Part shown: piece by piece, positions 1 to 9,455 of the stretch
How positions within the stretch are numbered: position 1 is the first letter of the stretch
How the letters are laid out: every line of letters begins with the position of its first letter
Assembly (NCBI RefSeq): GCF_014196795.1
Contig: NZ_JACIEJ010000007.1
Span: 248,001 to 312,000, forward strand
Length of the DNA: 64,000 nt
Source of the DNA: Sagittula marina
Lineage (GTDB): Bacteria > Pseudomonadota > Alphaproteobacteria > Rhodobacterales > Rhodobacteraceae
Reading direction: 5' to 3'
Program-made: the position numbers and the translations under genes
The notes under the pieces: generated by a model
Seen by the model: the letters and a program-made list of their open reading frames with translations, nothing else
The model's database searches: none
Told to the model about the DNA's origin: nothing

Positions 1-58
1 GCCGGTCTCCAACGTCTGCGCTTTCAAGCGTTAAACGGACGTGTAGCGGTGCCCCATG

Positions 59-1000
59 TCACGCGGAGCAGCTGGCGCCGCCGAGAACGCAGAATTTCGC
101 GCAATGCGGATGATTGAGCGGGACCGCACCTTCGGCGTCGGCCAGGGTTTCGCCCAGCTCGAACTGCGCATCGTAGGGCAGGAGGGTGCAGGCCAGCACT
201 GCGGGTTTCTCTGCGCCACGACGCTTGACCACCATTCGGGAGGAGGAGCACATGACCGATGTCGGCTGCTTGTCGAGAATGCCCCAGCAGGCGGTGGTGA
301 TTTCCGGCACTTCGACGGTTTCGTCCATTTCGGGAAACAGCACACAGATGCCGGGATCCTGGGCGTCGATGTCGAAGCCTTCGGCCTTGAACAAGGCGGC
401 GTAGCCTTCTCGGGCGTCGAGGTCGGTTTCGTGCCAAAGGCTGCGCCCCGCCACGGCCATGCGGACGCCCGCGTCTCGCAGCCAGCGCATGCCGTGAAGG
501 GTCTTTTCGTACGCACCTGCCCCGCGCTCCGCATCGTGGCAGGCCGGGTCATGGTGATCGAGCGAAATACGCAATGTCAGCTTGTCGCCGAAGTCCGCCT
601 GCAGAGCGGTCAGACCGTCCAGCACGCGCTGCCGCATCATCGGCCGCATGGCATTGGTGAGGATCAACACCTCGTACCCACGCGAGAGGCTGGCGCGGGC
701 GATCTCGATCATCTGCGGGTTCATGAAAGGCTCGCCGCCGGTGAAGGCGATTTCGCGCACGCCCCACTTTCGATCTTCCAGTTGGTCGAGGTAGTCTTCG
801 ACCTCGGACTTGGTGATGTAGACCAACCGGTCGTTTTCGGGGGAGCTTTCGATATAACAGTTGGCGCAGGTGATATTACACAGCGTTCCGGTATTGAACC
901 AAAGGGTCTGCGGGTCGCTCAGCGCCACATGAGCGCGGTCCTGACCGTCGGCGGTGACCTTCGGGTTCTGAAACTTTCCGGCGTTGGCGGTATCTTTCAT
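59..1000 (-). CDS. Radical SAM protein with C-terminal cysteine cluster
   Basis: This 313-residue protein has the radical SAM motif CxxxCxxC at Cys41, Cys45 and Cys48 and a GGEP motif at residues 88-91, so it should bind a 4Fe-4S cluster and cleave S-adenosylmethionine. Cysteines near the C-terminus (Cys300, Cys304, Cys311) suggest an auxiliary cluster of the SPASM/twitch kind, which is common in enzymes that modify peptides or small molecules. The start at 1000 is chosen because GGAGAC lies just upstream; an in-frame ATG at 1117 has no ribosome site. It is divergent from zwf. No substrate can be named from the sequence or its neighbours. Confidence 0.85.
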   Translation of the reverse strand: MKDTANAGKFQNPKVTADGQDRAHVALSDPQTLWFNTGTLCNITCANCYIESSPENDRLVYITKSEVEDYLDQLEDRKWGVREIAFTGGEPFMNPQMIEIARASLSRGYEVLILTNAMRPMMRQRVLDGLTALQADFGDKLTLRISLDHHDPACHDAERGAGAYEKTLHGMRWLRDAGVRMAVAGRSLWHETDLDAREGYAALFKAEGFDIDAQDPGICVLFPEMDETVEVPEITTACWGILDKQPTSVMCSSSRMVVKRRGAEKPAVLACTLLPYDAQFELGETLADAEGAVPLNHPHCAKFCVLGGASCSA

Positions 1001-1142
1001 GCCTGTCTCCCTGCTGCCGTTTCTAGCTAGGGCACCTAGGACAAAGGGGCCAGCCCCAAGAATTTTCCCCACGCCATTGTGAAGCGTGACATCGCTGTTA
1101 GACTTCCCCGCAAACATAGATTAAACGAGCCGCAACAGGCTG

Positions 1143-1156
1143 CGTTACCGCTAACA
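1143..1156. promoter_or_regulatory. LacI-type operator-like palindrome upstream of zwf
   Basis: CGTTACCGCTAACA is a near-palindrome of the TGTTAGCGCTAACA type bound by several LacI-family sugar regulators. It lies about 55 bp upstream of zwf in the divergent region. The motif is seen; regulation by a LacI-family protein is inference. Confidence 0.3.
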
Positions 1157-1210
1157 TGATCTGCGTGCGGGTGGGTCGCGTGGCTCGGACAAGAAAGAGG
1201 ACCAACCGTC

Positions 1211-2665
1211 ATGGTGTCACGCGTCATTCCTGTAGACCCTTTTGATCTGGTGATCTTCGGCGCCACCGGCGATCTGGCGCGGCGCAAGATCCTGCCGGGC
1301 CTGTTCCGGCGCTATTGTGCCGGGCAGATGCCGGAGGAGGCGCGAATCATTGGCGCAGCCCGGTCCGAAATGGACGACGACGGCTTTCGCGATCTGGTGC
1401 GCGAGGCGGTGCGCAAATTCGGCGGCGGTCGGGATTGCTATGATGAAGCGCTGGAGGGCTTTCTGGCGCATGTGGGCTACGAGCACGTCGATGCCATGGG
1501 CGAGGGCGGCTGGGAAACCCTGAAGGCGCGGCTGCGCGACGGCATGGTGCGGGCGTTCTACTTCTCCGTGGCGCCGTCGCTCTTTGGTGCCTTGGCGGAG
1601 CGGTTGCGCGGCTTCGGTCTGGCGGATGACGACAGCCGGGTGGTGGTTGAAAAACCGTTCGGCAAGGATCTCGCCTCGGCGCGTGCGCTGAACAGCACGC
1701 TGGCGGAGCATTTCGATGAAACCCAGATTTATCGCATCGACCATTATCTAGGTAAGGAAACCGTCCAGAACCTGATGGCCGTGCGCTTTGGCAACATGCT
1801 GTTCGAGCCGCTGTGGAACGCGCAATTCGTCGATCACATCCAGATCACCGTGGCAGAAACGGTCGATGTGTCCGGGCGCGGCGCCTACTATGATACCTCC
1901 GGTGCGATGCGGGACATGGTGCAGAACCACTTGATGCAGCTGCTTTGCCTGATCGCCATGGAGCCGCCCGCGCGATTCGAGCCGGATTCGGTGCGCGACG
2001 AAAAGCTGAAAGTTATCAGGGCATTGGACCCGGTCGACTATCACCATATCGTGCGCGGCCAATACATAGCGGATGAAAAGCAGCCGGGGTACCGGTCGCA
2101 TGTGGAAGACCCAAGGTCGACCACCGAGAGCTTTGTTGCGATGAAGATCAGCATTTCCAACTGGCGATGGGCGGGCACACCGTTCTATTTGCGCACCGGC
2201 AAGGCGCTGAAGTCGCAGGCCTCCGAAATTGCGGTGGTGTTCAAGGACGCCCCGCATTCGATCTTTGGACCCGAAGCGGGACGTCATGCCAATGTGCTGG
2301 TGATCCGTTTGCAGCCGAATGAAGGCATGACCCTTGGCGTGACGATCAAGGAGCCGGGTCCCGGCGGGATGCGTCTGAAGGACGTGGCGCTGGATATGTC
2401 GTTTGCGGATGCTCTGGGGCCGGACGCAGAAGATATCCCCGATGCGTACGAGCGATTGATCATGGATGTGATCCGAGGCAACCAGACGCTGTTCATGCGC
2501 GGCGACGAGGTCGAGGCGGCCTGGACCTGGACCGATCCAATCATCGAAGGCTGGCAACGTCGCGGAGAAGTGCCGAAAGAATATGATGCCGGATCCAGCG
2601 GCCCGGACGATGCGTTGATGTTGATGCATCGTGACGGTCGCAAGTGGCGCGACATCAAGGCGTAA
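1211..2665 (+). CDS. zwf: Glucose-6-phosphate 1-dehydrogenase
   Basis: Cytosolic enzyme that oxidises glucose-6-phosphate to 6-phosphogluconolactone with NAD(P)+, the entry to the Entner-Doudoroff and oxidative pentose phosphate routes. The 484-residue protein has the N-terminal nucleotide-binding motif GATGDLARRK near residue 16 and the active-site signature RIDHYLGKE at residues 175-183, with the catalytic His178. Length is normal for the family. The ATG follows AGAGG at a suitable distance. It is the first gene of zwf-pgl-pgi, whose three products act around the same metabolite node, and a LacI-like palindrome precedes it. Confidence 0.97.
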   Translation: MVSRVIPVDPFDLVIFGATGDLARRKILPGLFRRYCAGQMPEEARIIGAARSEMDDDGFRDLVREAVRKFGGGRDCYDEALEGFLAHVGYEHVDAMGEGGWETLKARLRDGMVRAFYFSVAPSLFGALAERLRGFGLADDDSRVVVEKPFGKDLASARALNSTLAEHFDETQIYRIDHYLGKETVQNLMAVRFGNMLFEPLWNAQFVDHIQITVAETVDVSGRGAYYDTSGAMRDMVQNHLMQLLCLIAMEPPARFEPDSVRDEKLKVIRALDPVDYHHIVRGQYIADEKQPGYRSHVEDPRSTTESFVAMKISISNWRWAGTPFYLRTGKALKSQASEIAVVFKDAPHSIFGPEAGRHANVLVIRLQPNEGMTLGVTIKEPGPGGMRLKDVALDMSFADALGPDAEDIPDAYERLIMDVIRGNQTLFMRGDEVEAAWTWTDPIIEGWQRRGEVPKEYDAGSSGPDDALMLMHRDGRKWRDIKA

Positions 2666-2674
2666 GGACAACCT

Positions 2675-3352
2675 ATGACCTACGAATTCATTGAATATGC
2701 TGATCGAGAAATGCTGTCCATCGAACTGGCACAGCGTCTGGCGGGCGATTTGCGCTCCGCGCTTCAGCACGAAGATCGTGCTGCTCTGGTGGTGCCTGGT
2801 GGGACCTCTCCCGGCCCGATTTTTGATGACCTTTGTGCGGCCGACCTGGATTGGTCGCGGGTGGATGTTCTGTTGGGAGACGAACGTTGGGTGCCGGAAG
2901 ACAGCCCACGGTCGAACACCACGCTGGTAAAGACCCGGTTGCTGGTTGAGCGTGCAGCAAAGGCGCGTTTCCTGCCGCTTTATGCCCCCTACGACACGCC
3001 CGAAGAAGGTTTGGCCGAATTGGGCCGCCCGATCGAAGACGTGCTGCCGCTGGCAGTTGTGCTGCTCGGGATGGGCGCAGATATGCACACGGCCTCGATC
3101 TTTCCGGGGGCGGACAAGCTGCAAGAGGCGCTGGCCCCCGACGCCCCGACGTTGCTGGCGATGCGCGCGCCGGGGGCGCCGGAACCGCGCATCACGCTGA
3201 GCGCACCGGTGTTGGACGGGGCCATGGCAAAACACGTTCTGATTTTTGGCGACGAGAAGCGCGCGGCGCTGGAAAATGCACGTGGCAAGCCGCCGATGGA
3301 GGCACCGATCAACGCGGTAATCTCCGATTCCAAGGTGCATTGGGCGGCGTGA
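2675..3352 (+). CDS. pgl: 6-phosphogluconolactonase
   Basis: Hydrolyses 6-phosphogluconolactone, the product of the preceding zwf gene, to 6-phosphogluconate. The 225-residue protein has the glucosamine/galactosamine-6-phosphate isomerase fold typical of DevB/Pgl, with the motifs VPGGTSP near residue 45, LLGDERWVP near residue 68 and [16 protein letters not shown] near residue 130. It starts 9 nt after the zwf stop, so the two genes are surely cotranscribed. Length matches bacterial Pgl. Confidence 0.94.
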   Translation: MTYEFIEYADREMLSIELAQRLAGDLRSALQHEDRAALVVPGGTSPGPIFDDLCAADLDWSRVDVLLGDERWVPEDSPRSNTTLVKTRLLVERAAKARFLPLYAPYDTPEEGLAELGRPIEDVLPLAVVLLGMGADMHTASIFPGADKLQEALAPDAPTLLAMRAPGAPEPRITLSAPVLDGAMAKHVLIFGDEKRAALENARGKPPMEAPINAVISDSKVHWAA

Positions 3353-3384
3353 GCCATGACTTTCATACAAAGACGGGGACGGGC

Positions 3385-4962
3385 ATGTTCGACAAGGTAA
3401 AAGCACAGGCGCAGCGCGTTGCGGGGCATCGGATCGAGGACCTATTCGCGGATGCGGGGCGGGCGTCGGAGTTCAGTGTCGACGCGCTTGGAATGCTGTT
3501 TGATTATTCCAAGACGCAAATCGATGCGGACGCCCGCGCAGCCCTTCTGGAACTGGTCGAGACGGGGAGCGTTGCCGAACGGCGTGACGCCATGTTTTCA
3601 GGCGCCAAAATCAACGAGACGGAGGGACGTGCGGTGCTGCATACGGCGCTGCGCAATCTGGACGGCGGGCCGGTCATGGTCGATGGCCAAGATGTCATGC
3701 CGGAGGTGCTTACCACCTTGGCGCGCATGGAAAAGCTGACCGAAGAGTTGCGTGCCTCCGATGTGACGGATGTGGTGAACATCGGTATCGGCGGGTCCGA
3801 TCTTGGTCCGGTTATGGCAGCTTTGGCGATGGCCCCGTATCACGACGGCCCACGCTGCCATTTCGTGTCGAACGTGGATGGCGCCGACATTGCGGACACG
3901 CTGAAGGGCTGCGACCCTAAGCGCACGGCTTTTATTGTTGCCTCCAAGACTTTTAGCACCATTGAAACCATGACCAACGCGCGCACCGCAAAGGCTTGGT
4001 TGGCGGAGAAGGGCGTGTCTGACGAGGGCAAGTTTATCGCTTTGTCTTCCAACAAGGCGGGCGCGGCGCAATTCGGCATCCCCGAAGATCGCGTATTCGG
4101 GTTCGAGGATTGGGTCGGCGGGCGCTACTCCGTCTGGGGGCCGATTGGCCTGTCGGTCATGATCGCCGTCGGCCCGGACAATTTCCGCGCATTCCTGCGC
4201 GGGGCGCAGGCAATGGATCAGCACTTCCGCTCAGCCGCGCCGCTGGAAAACCTGCCGGTGATGCTGGCATTGGTCGGCATCTTCCACAATCAGGGGCAGG
4301 GGCACGCGACCCGTGCAGTGCTGCCCTATGACAACCGCCTGATGCGGCTGCCCGCCTACCTGCAACAGCTGGAAATGGAGAGCAACGGCAAGGGCGTCAG
4401 CATGGACGGAGCCGACCTGTCCTACGACAGCGGCCCCATCGTCTGGGGTGAACCCGGAACAAATGGTCAGCACGCCTTTTATCAGCTGATCCATCAGGGC
4501 ACGCGGGTCGTTCCCTGCGAATTTCTGGTGGCCGCGACGGGCCATGAGCCGGATCTGCGCCATCATCACGAATTGCTGGTGGCCAATTGTCTCGCCCAGT
4601 CCGAAGCGCTGATGCGCGGTCGTTCACTGGACGAGGCGCGTGCCAAGGTCGCGGACAAATTCGAAGGCGATGAGCTTGAGCGCCAAGCGCGACACAGGGT
4701 GTTCCCGGGCAATCGTCCTTCGACGACGTTGATTTACGACAAGCTGGACCCTGAAACGCTGGGCAAGATCGTGGCGCTTTACGAACATCGCGTGTTCGTC
4801 GAGGGGGTGATCCTGAACATCAACTCTTACGATCAATGGGGTGTTGAACTGGGCAAGGAGCTGGCAACCGCGCTTGGCCCGTTGGTGAGTGGGGACGCCC
4901 CGATCGCCGGCAAGGACGGATCGACGACGCAGTTGCTGAACTACGTGCGCGCCCGGGCCTGA
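3385..4962 (+). CDS. pgi: Glucose-6-phosphate isomerase
   Basis: Interconverts glucose-6-phosphate and fructose-6-phosphate. In a Rhodobacterales cell using the Entner-Doudoroff pathway it mainly feeds fructose-derived carbon to zwf or serves gluconeogenesis. The 525-residue protein has [11 protein letters not shown] in the N-terminal half, [13 protein letters not shown] in the middle and the signature around QLEMESNGK. The start at 3385 (MFDKVKAQ) gives the usual family N-terminus; an in-frame ATG at 3340 would overlap pgl and add 15 unrelated residues. Last gene of the operon, followed by a strong terminator. Confidence 0.95.
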   Translation: MFDKVKAQAQRVAGHRIEDLFADAGRASEFSVDALGMLFDYSKTQIDADARAALLELVETGSVAERRDAMFSGAKINETEGRAVLHTALRNLDGGPVMVDGQDVMPEVLTTLARMEKLTEELRASDVTDVVNIGIGGSDLGPVMAALAMAPYHDGPRCHFVSNVDGADIADTLKGCDPKRTAFIVASKTFSTIETMTNARTAKAWLAEKGVSDEGKFIALSSNKAGAAQFGIPEDRVFGFEDWVGGRYSVWGPIGLSVMIAVGPDNFRAFLRGAQAMDQHFRSAAPLENLPVMLALVGIFHNQGQGHATRAVLPYDNRLMRLPAYLQQLEMESNGKGVSMDGADLSYDSGPIVWGEPGTNGQHAFYQLIHQGTRVVPCEFLVAATGHEPDLRHHHELLVANCLAQSEALMRGRSLDEARAKVADKFEGDELERQARHRVFPGNRPSTTLIYDKLDPETLGKIVALYEHRVFVEGVILNINSYDQWGVELGKELATALGPLVSGDAPIAGKDGSTTQLLNYVRARA

Positions 4963-5001
4963 TATTTCGCGCACCGCCTGGGCGCTGGATGACGAGATGA
5001 C

Positions 5002-5034
5002 AAAAGACCCGGGCCGCGTGGCCTTGGGTCTTTT
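5002..5034. terminator. Bidirectional rho-independent terminator after pgi
   Basis: A perfect 9-bp stem (AAAAGACCC with GGGTCTTTT) encloses a second GGCC/GGCC hairpin. The A-run and T-run let it work on both strands. It separates pgi from the convergent cupin gene. Confidence 0.85.
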
Positions 5035-5038
5035 GCCG

Positions 5039-5482
5039 TTATGGGATGTCGAAACCGGGTGCGGCGAGGTCGAACCCTTCGAAGCGGAAACCCGGGCTGA
5101 CGGTGCAGCCCACGAGCGCCCACCCGTCCAGAGCGTACGCGGCTTGCCAATGATGTTCTGGCACAATCAGCTGCGGCTGTTGTCCGGCAGTGATGTCCGG
5201 GCCAAGCAGATCACGCCGGCATGGACCTGCGTCGGTGGGTGCTTGGGACAACTCCAGTGGCGAACCTGCGTACCAGTGCCAGATTTCGGTGGCGTCTACG
5301 CGGTGCCAATGGCTGCGTTCGCCGGGCTTTAGCAGAAAATAGATGGCGGTGCCTGTGGGGCGTGCGCCGTTTTGTGCGTCGGCCACCCAGGTTTGGCGGT
5401 AGTGTCCGCCTTCAGGGTGGCGTGAAAGGCCAAGGCGATTGATGATGTCGTCGGGGGAAACGGTCCCCAGCGCGGGGGTCAT
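5039..5482 (-). CDS. Cupin-5 (DUF985) family protein
   Basis: This 147-residue protein reads as a DUF985/cupin_5 domain: LGLSRHPEGGHYRQTW near residues 17-32, TAIYFLLKPGERSHWHRV near residue 45, and EIWHWYAG just after it. The fold is a small beta-barrel related to RmlC-type sugar epimerases, but no defined reaction is established for most members. The start at 5482 precedes the common family N-terminus; frames further upstream lie opposite the endolysin gene. Convergent with pgi across a shared terminator. Function unknown. Confidence 0.85.
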   Translation of the reverse strand: MTPALGTVSPDDIINRLGLSRHPEGGHYRQTWVADAQNGARPTGTAIYFLLKPGERSHWHRVDATEIWHWYAGSPLELSQAPTDAGPCRRDLLGPDITAGQQPQLIVPEHHWQAAYALDGWALVGCTVSPGFRFEGFDLAAPGFDIP

Positions 5483-5511
5483 GAGGGGCAACGTGCGCTC
5501 CTGTGAAGATT

Positions 5512-5519
5512 GGTTAACC
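5512..5519. promoter_or_regulatory. CtrA half-site candidate upstream of endolysin
   Basis: GGTTAACC contains the CtrA half-site TTAACC on both strands and lies 63 bp upstream of the endolysin start. No second TTAA is found at 7-bp spacing, so this is only a half-site. CtrA control of the lysis genes is known in Rhodobacter capsulatus; binding here is inference. Confidence 0.25.
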
Positions 5520-5581
5520 GCAAAAGCACAGCCTGCTGGCCATCGAGCGCGGCTCGACGAGCAGAACAGGAGGCTGAAACA

Positions 5582-6202
5582 ATGGCCACGACACATCACG
5601 TTCGGCAGATGGCCGAAGAAATCGTTGCCCGTGAAGGCGGCTATGTCAACGATCCCGACGACCCCGGTGGTGCGACCAAATACGGGGTGACGATCCACAC
5701 GATGCGACGGCTGGGCCTGGACCTGGACGGCAATGGGCGCGTCGATGTCGAGGACGTCAAGCGCATCACGCGCAAACAGGCGGTGGACCTGTACCTTGAC
5801 CATTATTTTCTGCGCCCACGCATTGCGGAGCTGCCGGAGGCCCTGCAGGCGACGGTCTTTGACATGTATGTGAACGCGGGCAGCGATGCTGTGAAGATCC
5901 TGCAACGGCTGCTGAACCAGATGGGCGAACGCTGCGGCGTGGATGGTGGCATCGGGCCAGAGACCATCGGCGCTTGTGCCCGAGCCTATGCCAAGGCGCC
6001 GCATCACATGGCAGATGCCTACGGTATCGCCCGGCGCAATTATTACTTCCGCCTTGCGGATCAGCGTCCGGCTTCGCGCAAGTATGCGCGTACGCGGGCC
6101 GGGGGCAAAGGCGGCTGGATCAAGCGCGCGGAAGAATTCATCTCTGCGAAATATCACATGACGGACGGGGAGTTCAGCGCGCGGGTGGCGGCATGGGAAT
6201 GA
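5582..6202 (+). CDS. GH108 N-acetylmuramidase endolysin (GTA-type)
   Basis: A peptidoglycan hydrolase of glycoside hydrolase family 108. The N-terminal catalytic domain carries REGGYVNDPDDPGGATKYGVT near residues 16-37, where the Glu of EGGY is the expected catalytic acid. The C-terminal part (about residues 110-180, with GVDGGIGPETI) resembles the peptidoglycan-binding domain that accompanies it. At 206 residues it has typical length and no signal peptide, so it should need a holin for release. The ATG at 5582 follows CAGGAGG. It overlaps the holin gene by 10 nt. In Rhodobacter capsulatus a similar endolysin/holin pair, unlinked to the capsid genes, releases gene transfer agent particles. 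Confidence 0.88.
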   Translation: MATTHHVRQMAEEIVAREGGYVNDPDDPGGATKYGVTIHTMRRLGLDLDGNGRVDVEDVKRITRKQAVDLYLDHYFLRPRIAELPEALQATVFDMYVNAGSDAVKILQRLLNQMGERCGVDGGIGPETIGACARAYAKAPHHMADAYGIARRNYYFRLADQRPASRKYARTRAGGKGGWIKRAEEFISAKYHMTDGEFSARVAAWE

Positions 6203-6750
6203 TTCAGGCTCTCACTGGTTTGCTGTTCGGCTCGGGCCGCAACGTGGTGACGGAAACCGCGGAGGTGTTTCGCGTCAACGCAGAAAAGGAGGCCATGCGC
6301 GGCGCCACGGCACAGGCGGCGGCCTTGTCACAATTCGGGGCGGAGTTTCGCGTGACGGAGCGGTCCGTGTTCGACCGTGTGATGGATGCGCTGAACCGCA
6401 TTCCGCGTCCCGCGATGGCGCTTGGGACTTTGGCGTTGTTTGTGTCCGCGATGGTGGACCCGGTGTGGTTTGCAGCGCGCATGGCGGGAATCGCTTTGGT
6501 GCCGGAACCCTTGTGGTGGCTGCTGGCGGCCATCGTGTCGTTCTATTTCGGCGCGCGGCATCAGTCGAAGGGACAGGATTTCCAACGTGAAGTCGCCGCC
6601 ACCATGGCGGCTGTGCCGGGCGTCGTGCAAACGGTGCGCGACGTGGAGGCACTGCGCGATGTGACGCCGGGACCGGTGGTGGAGACTGAGAGCTTTGCCG
6701 AAGCGGGTGGGAATCCCGCGTTGATGGACTGGCGACGCGGCCAGGCGTAA
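6193..6750 (+). CDS. Three-TM holin family protein (GTA_holin_3TM type)
   Basis: A 185-residue protein with hydrophobic segments near residues 1-10, 73-90 and 98-120 and a charged C-terminal tail, matching the layout of the GTA_holin_3TM family. It is translationally coupled to the endolysin, which it should let reach the cell wall by forming membrane lesions. The start ATG at 6193 lies inside the endolysin gene; an ATG six bases later is also possible. No phage structural genes are nearby, as expected if this serves a gene transfer agent rather than a prophage. Confidence 0.8.
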   Translation: MGMIQALTGLLFGSGRNVVTETAEVFRVNAEKEAMRGATAQAAALSQFGAEFRVTERSVFDRVMDALNRIPRPAMALGTLALFVSAMVDPVWFAARMAGIALVPEPLWWLLAAIVSFYFGARHQSKGQDFQREVAATMAAVPGVVQTVRDVEALRDVTPGPVVETESFAEAGGNPALMDWRRGQA

Positions 6751-6757
6751 ATGAAGA

Positions 6758-6779
6758 GGGGCGGGGTCGATCCCGCCCT
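6758..6779 (+). terminator. GC-rich hairpin after the holin gene
   Basis: GGGCGGG and CCCGCCC form a 7-bp stem with a 6-nt loop, 8 nt after the holin stop. There is no T-run, so it may be a weak terminator or an mRNA stabiliser. Confidence 0.4.
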
Positions 6780-6884
6780 GAACCCGCGGGACGCGTCGGC
6801 GTTGCGGTGCCCCGCGACAAAGTGAACACCCGGCGGTGGCGATTTCCATTGGCCGAAATGCACCTGTTATCTATAACGCTGCAT

Positions 6885-8861
6885 ATGATAGCAGAACTCG
6901 GCCACTTCGCCCTTATCCTCGCCTTTCTCGTTTCAATCGTTCAGGCGGTCGTGCCGCTGATCGGTGCGCACAAACGATGGCCGGGATGGATGTCCGTCGC
7001 AGAACCCGCCGCGACAGCGCAATTCGTGCTTGTTCTGGGGGCTTTTGCGGCGCTGACCTATGCGTTCGTGGTATCTGACTTCTCTTTGCGGCTGGTGGTG
7101 CTGAATTCTCACTCGGCCAAACCGATGCTCTACAAGATCTCAGGCGTTTGGGGGAATCACGAAGGATCGATGCTGCTTTGGGTGTTGATCCTGGCCCTGT
7201 TTGGCGCGATGGCTGCATGGTTCGGTGGCAATCTGCCGCCCACGTTGCGCGCGCGCGTTCTGGCGGTTCAGTCGCTTGTGGCGACGGCGTTTTATGCATT
7301 CATCCTGTTCACCTCCAACCCGTTTCTGCGCATGGCGATACCTCCGATGGACGGGCAGGATCTCAACCCGTTGCTGCAAGACCCCGGTTTGGCATTTCAC
7401 CCACCGTTCCTGTACCTCGGCTATGTGGGCCTGAGCATCTGCTTCAGCTTTGCCGTCGCCGCCCTGATTGAAGGTCGCGTAGACGCGGCGTGGGGCCGGT
7501 GGGTGCGCCCGTGGACGCTGGCGGCCTGGATCTTCTTGACCATTGGCATCGCGCTTGGGTCCTGGTGGGCCTACTATGAGCTTGGCTGGGGCGGTTTCTG
7601 GTTCTGGGATCCCGTGGAAAATGCCTCCTTCATGCCGTGGCTCTTTGCTGCCGCGCTGCTGCACTCTGCCATCGTGGTGGAAAAGCGCGAGGCACTGAAA
7701 AGCTGGACCATCTTGCTGGCCATCCTGGCCTTTGGCTTCTCGCTGATCGGGACGTTTATCGTGCGCTCCGGCCTTCTGACATCGGTTCACGCCTTTGCCA
7801 ACGACCCGGAGCGGGGCGTCTTTATCCTGATGATCCTCGTGTTCTTTACCGGCGGGGCGCTGACGCTGTTTGCAGCACGGGCCAGCGCGATGGAGGCCAA
7901 GGGCGTCTTTGGCGTGGTGTCCCGCGAATCCGCGCTGGTTGTGAACAACATCCTTCTGGCGGTGGCGTCTTTCGTGGTGTTTGTCGGCACGATATGGCCG
8001 CTGGTGGCGGAGATGGCCTTTGACCGGAAGTTGTCAGTGGGGCCGCCATTTTTCGAGATGGCCTTCACCCCCTTCATGGTTTTGCTCGGGTTGGTTTTGC
8101 CGCTTGGATCAATGCTGGCCTGGAAGCGCGGATCGCTGTCGCGCGTGGCGCGACAACTGGTACCTGCGCTGATCCTTGCTTTGGCGTTGGCCGGTCTTGT
8201 CTGGACGATGCAGACAGAGCGGTCGATGCTTGGCCCGATTGGCGTGTTTCTGGGCACATGGTTGATCGCCGGAGCCTTGACCGATCTTTGGACACGGACC
8301 GGTCGCAATCGCGATCTGACCCGACTGCTGCGGCTGCCGCGCGCGGATTGGGGCAAGACTGTCGCGCATTCGGGGCTCGGGATCACGATGCTTGGTATCG
8401 CGGGCCTGATGGCGTGGGAACAGGAAGACATCCGCACCGTGCAGATTGGGGCGCCCTGGCAGGTGGGCAAGTTCGAATTCGAATTGCTTGACGTGACACG
8501 CGAGCAGGGTCCGAACTACACCGCGACGCGCGGAGAGGTTTCCGTGCGTCCCGCGGGTGGGGATGGCAGTGAAATCGCGCATCTTTACCCGGAAAAGCGC
8601 GTCTATCCGGTGCAGCAGATGCCCACCACAGAAGCAGCGATCGACTATCGGTTTTTGCGCGATGTTTACGTTGTTGTGGGGGATGCACAGCCGAACGGCG
8701 GATGGGTCATGCGTATTTATATCAAACCGCTGGCCAACTGGGTCTGGGGCGGATGTATCCTGATGGCCCTTGGCGGACTTTTGAGCTTGTCTGACCGCAG
8801 GTATCGTGTGGCCGCTGGCGCGCGCAAGACAGCATCTGTGCAAGGGGTCCCTGCAGAATGA
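6885..8861 (+). CDS. ccmF: Haem lyase subunit CcmF
   Basis: Integral membrane component of the system I cytochrome c haem lyase, which joins haem from CcmE to apocytochrome CxxCH motifs in the periplasm. The 658-residue protein is polytopic and has the WWD haem-handling signature GWGGFWFWDPVENASFMPWL in its first half. The start MIAELGHFALILA matches the family N-terminus, although no good ribosome site precedes it. It overlaps ccmH by 4 nt (ATGA). ccmE, often immediately upstream in this lineage, is absent here; the 134 bp before ccmF holds only the hairpin. Confidence 0.95.
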   Translation: MIAELGHFALILAFLVSIVQAVVPLIGAHKRWPGWMSVAEPAATAQFVLVLGAFAALTYAFVVSDFSLRLVVLNSHSAKPMLYKISGVWGNHEGSMLLWVLILALFGAMAAWFGGNLPPTLRARVLAVQSLVATAFYAFILFTSNPFLRMAIPPMDGQDLNPLLQDPGLAFHPPFLYLGYVGLSICFSFAVAALIEGRVDAAWGRWVRPWTLAAWIFLTIGIALGSWWAYYELGWGGFWFWDPVENASFMPWLFAAALLHSAIVVEKREALKSWTILLAILAFGFSLIGTFIVRSGLLTSVHAFANDPERGVFILMILVFFTGGALTLFAARASAMEAKGVFGVVSRESALVVNNILLAVASFVVFVGTIWPLVAEMAFDRKLSVGPPFFEMAFTPFMVLLGLVLPLGSMLAWKRGSLSRVARQLVPALILALALAGLVWTMQTERSMLGPIGVFLGTWLIAGALTDLWTRTGRNRDLTRLLRLPRADWGKTVAHSGLGITMLGIAGLMAWEQEDIRTVQIGAPWQVGKFEFELLDVTREQGPNYTATRGEVSVRPAGGDGSEIAHLYPEKRVYPVQQMPTTEAAIDYRFLRDVYVVVGDAQPNGGWVMRIYIKPLANWVWGGCILMALGGLLSLSDRRYRVAAGARKTASVQGVPAE

Positions 8862-9325
8862 CGGGCTTTTTGCGCCAAGGTGTTTTGACGCTGGTGTTTT
8901 CGCTGGTGGCGACGCTTGCCTTGGCGGTTCAGCCAGACGAAGTCCTCGACGACCCCGCTATGGAATCGCGGGCCCGTGAGATCTCTGCTGGGCTGCGCTG
9001 CCTTGTTTGTCAGAACGAAAGCATCGACGAGAGCAATGCCTCGCTCGCGAAAGATCTGCGGCTGCTTGTGCGTGAGCGGCTGGTGGCTGGCGACACAAAT
9101 CCGGAGGTGGTCGAGTACATCGTGGCCCGGTACGGCGAATTCGTTCTGCTCAAGCCCACCACAGGGGGCTGGAATTGGCTGCTCTGGGCGGCTGGTCCGG
9201 GGATGTTCCTCATCGCCGTTGTGTTAGGCGCAGTGTACGTGCGCCGGCGTTCAAAGGCGGTCGCCCCGGCGGAGCGGCTGAGCGCCGATGAACAAGAGCG
9301 TCTCGACGCGTTGCTCAAGAGGTGA
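8858..9325 (+). CDS. ccmH: Cytochrome c maturation thiol-reductant CcmH
   Basis: Membrane-anchored periplasmic protein that keeps apocytochrome cysteines reduced for haem attachment by CcmF. The 155-residue protein has an N-terminal hydrophobic segment, the redox motif RCLVCQNES with Cys48 and Cys51, and a second membrane helix near residues 103-122. It lacks the TPR half found in fused CcmH proteins, so it is the short Ccl2-like form. Its ATG overlaps the ccmF stop. Confidence 0.93.
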   Translation: MTGFLRQGVLTLVFSLVATLALAVQPDEVLDDPAMESRAREISAGLRCLVCQNESIDESNASLAKDLRLLVRERLVAGDTNPEVVEYIVARYGEFVLLKPTTGGWNWLLWAAGPGMFLIAVVLGAVYVRRRSKAVAPAERLSADEQERLDALLKR

Positions 9326-9455
9326 ACCTCTGAAACGAGCGCATGGCTGCGCTTTGGACGTAGCGTAGCGGGGCAGGGTTTCACATTGCTCCCGGTGTCT
9401 GTGCGGTGTTTCATAGCGCCAAAGCGCGGCGCCTACGCGCGGGAGAGGAGACCCC

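Noticed and set aside
1748-3406. Long minus-strand open frame (552 codons) opposite zwf and pgl
   Set aside because: It lies antisense to two clear enzymes with catalytic motifs; its residues are rich in His, Arg and Gln as expected from a GC-rich shadow frame.
5582-6750. Prophage remnant
   Set aside because: Only lysis genes are present; no integrase, attachment site, portal or tail genes are near, so a gene transfer agent cassette explains the pair better.
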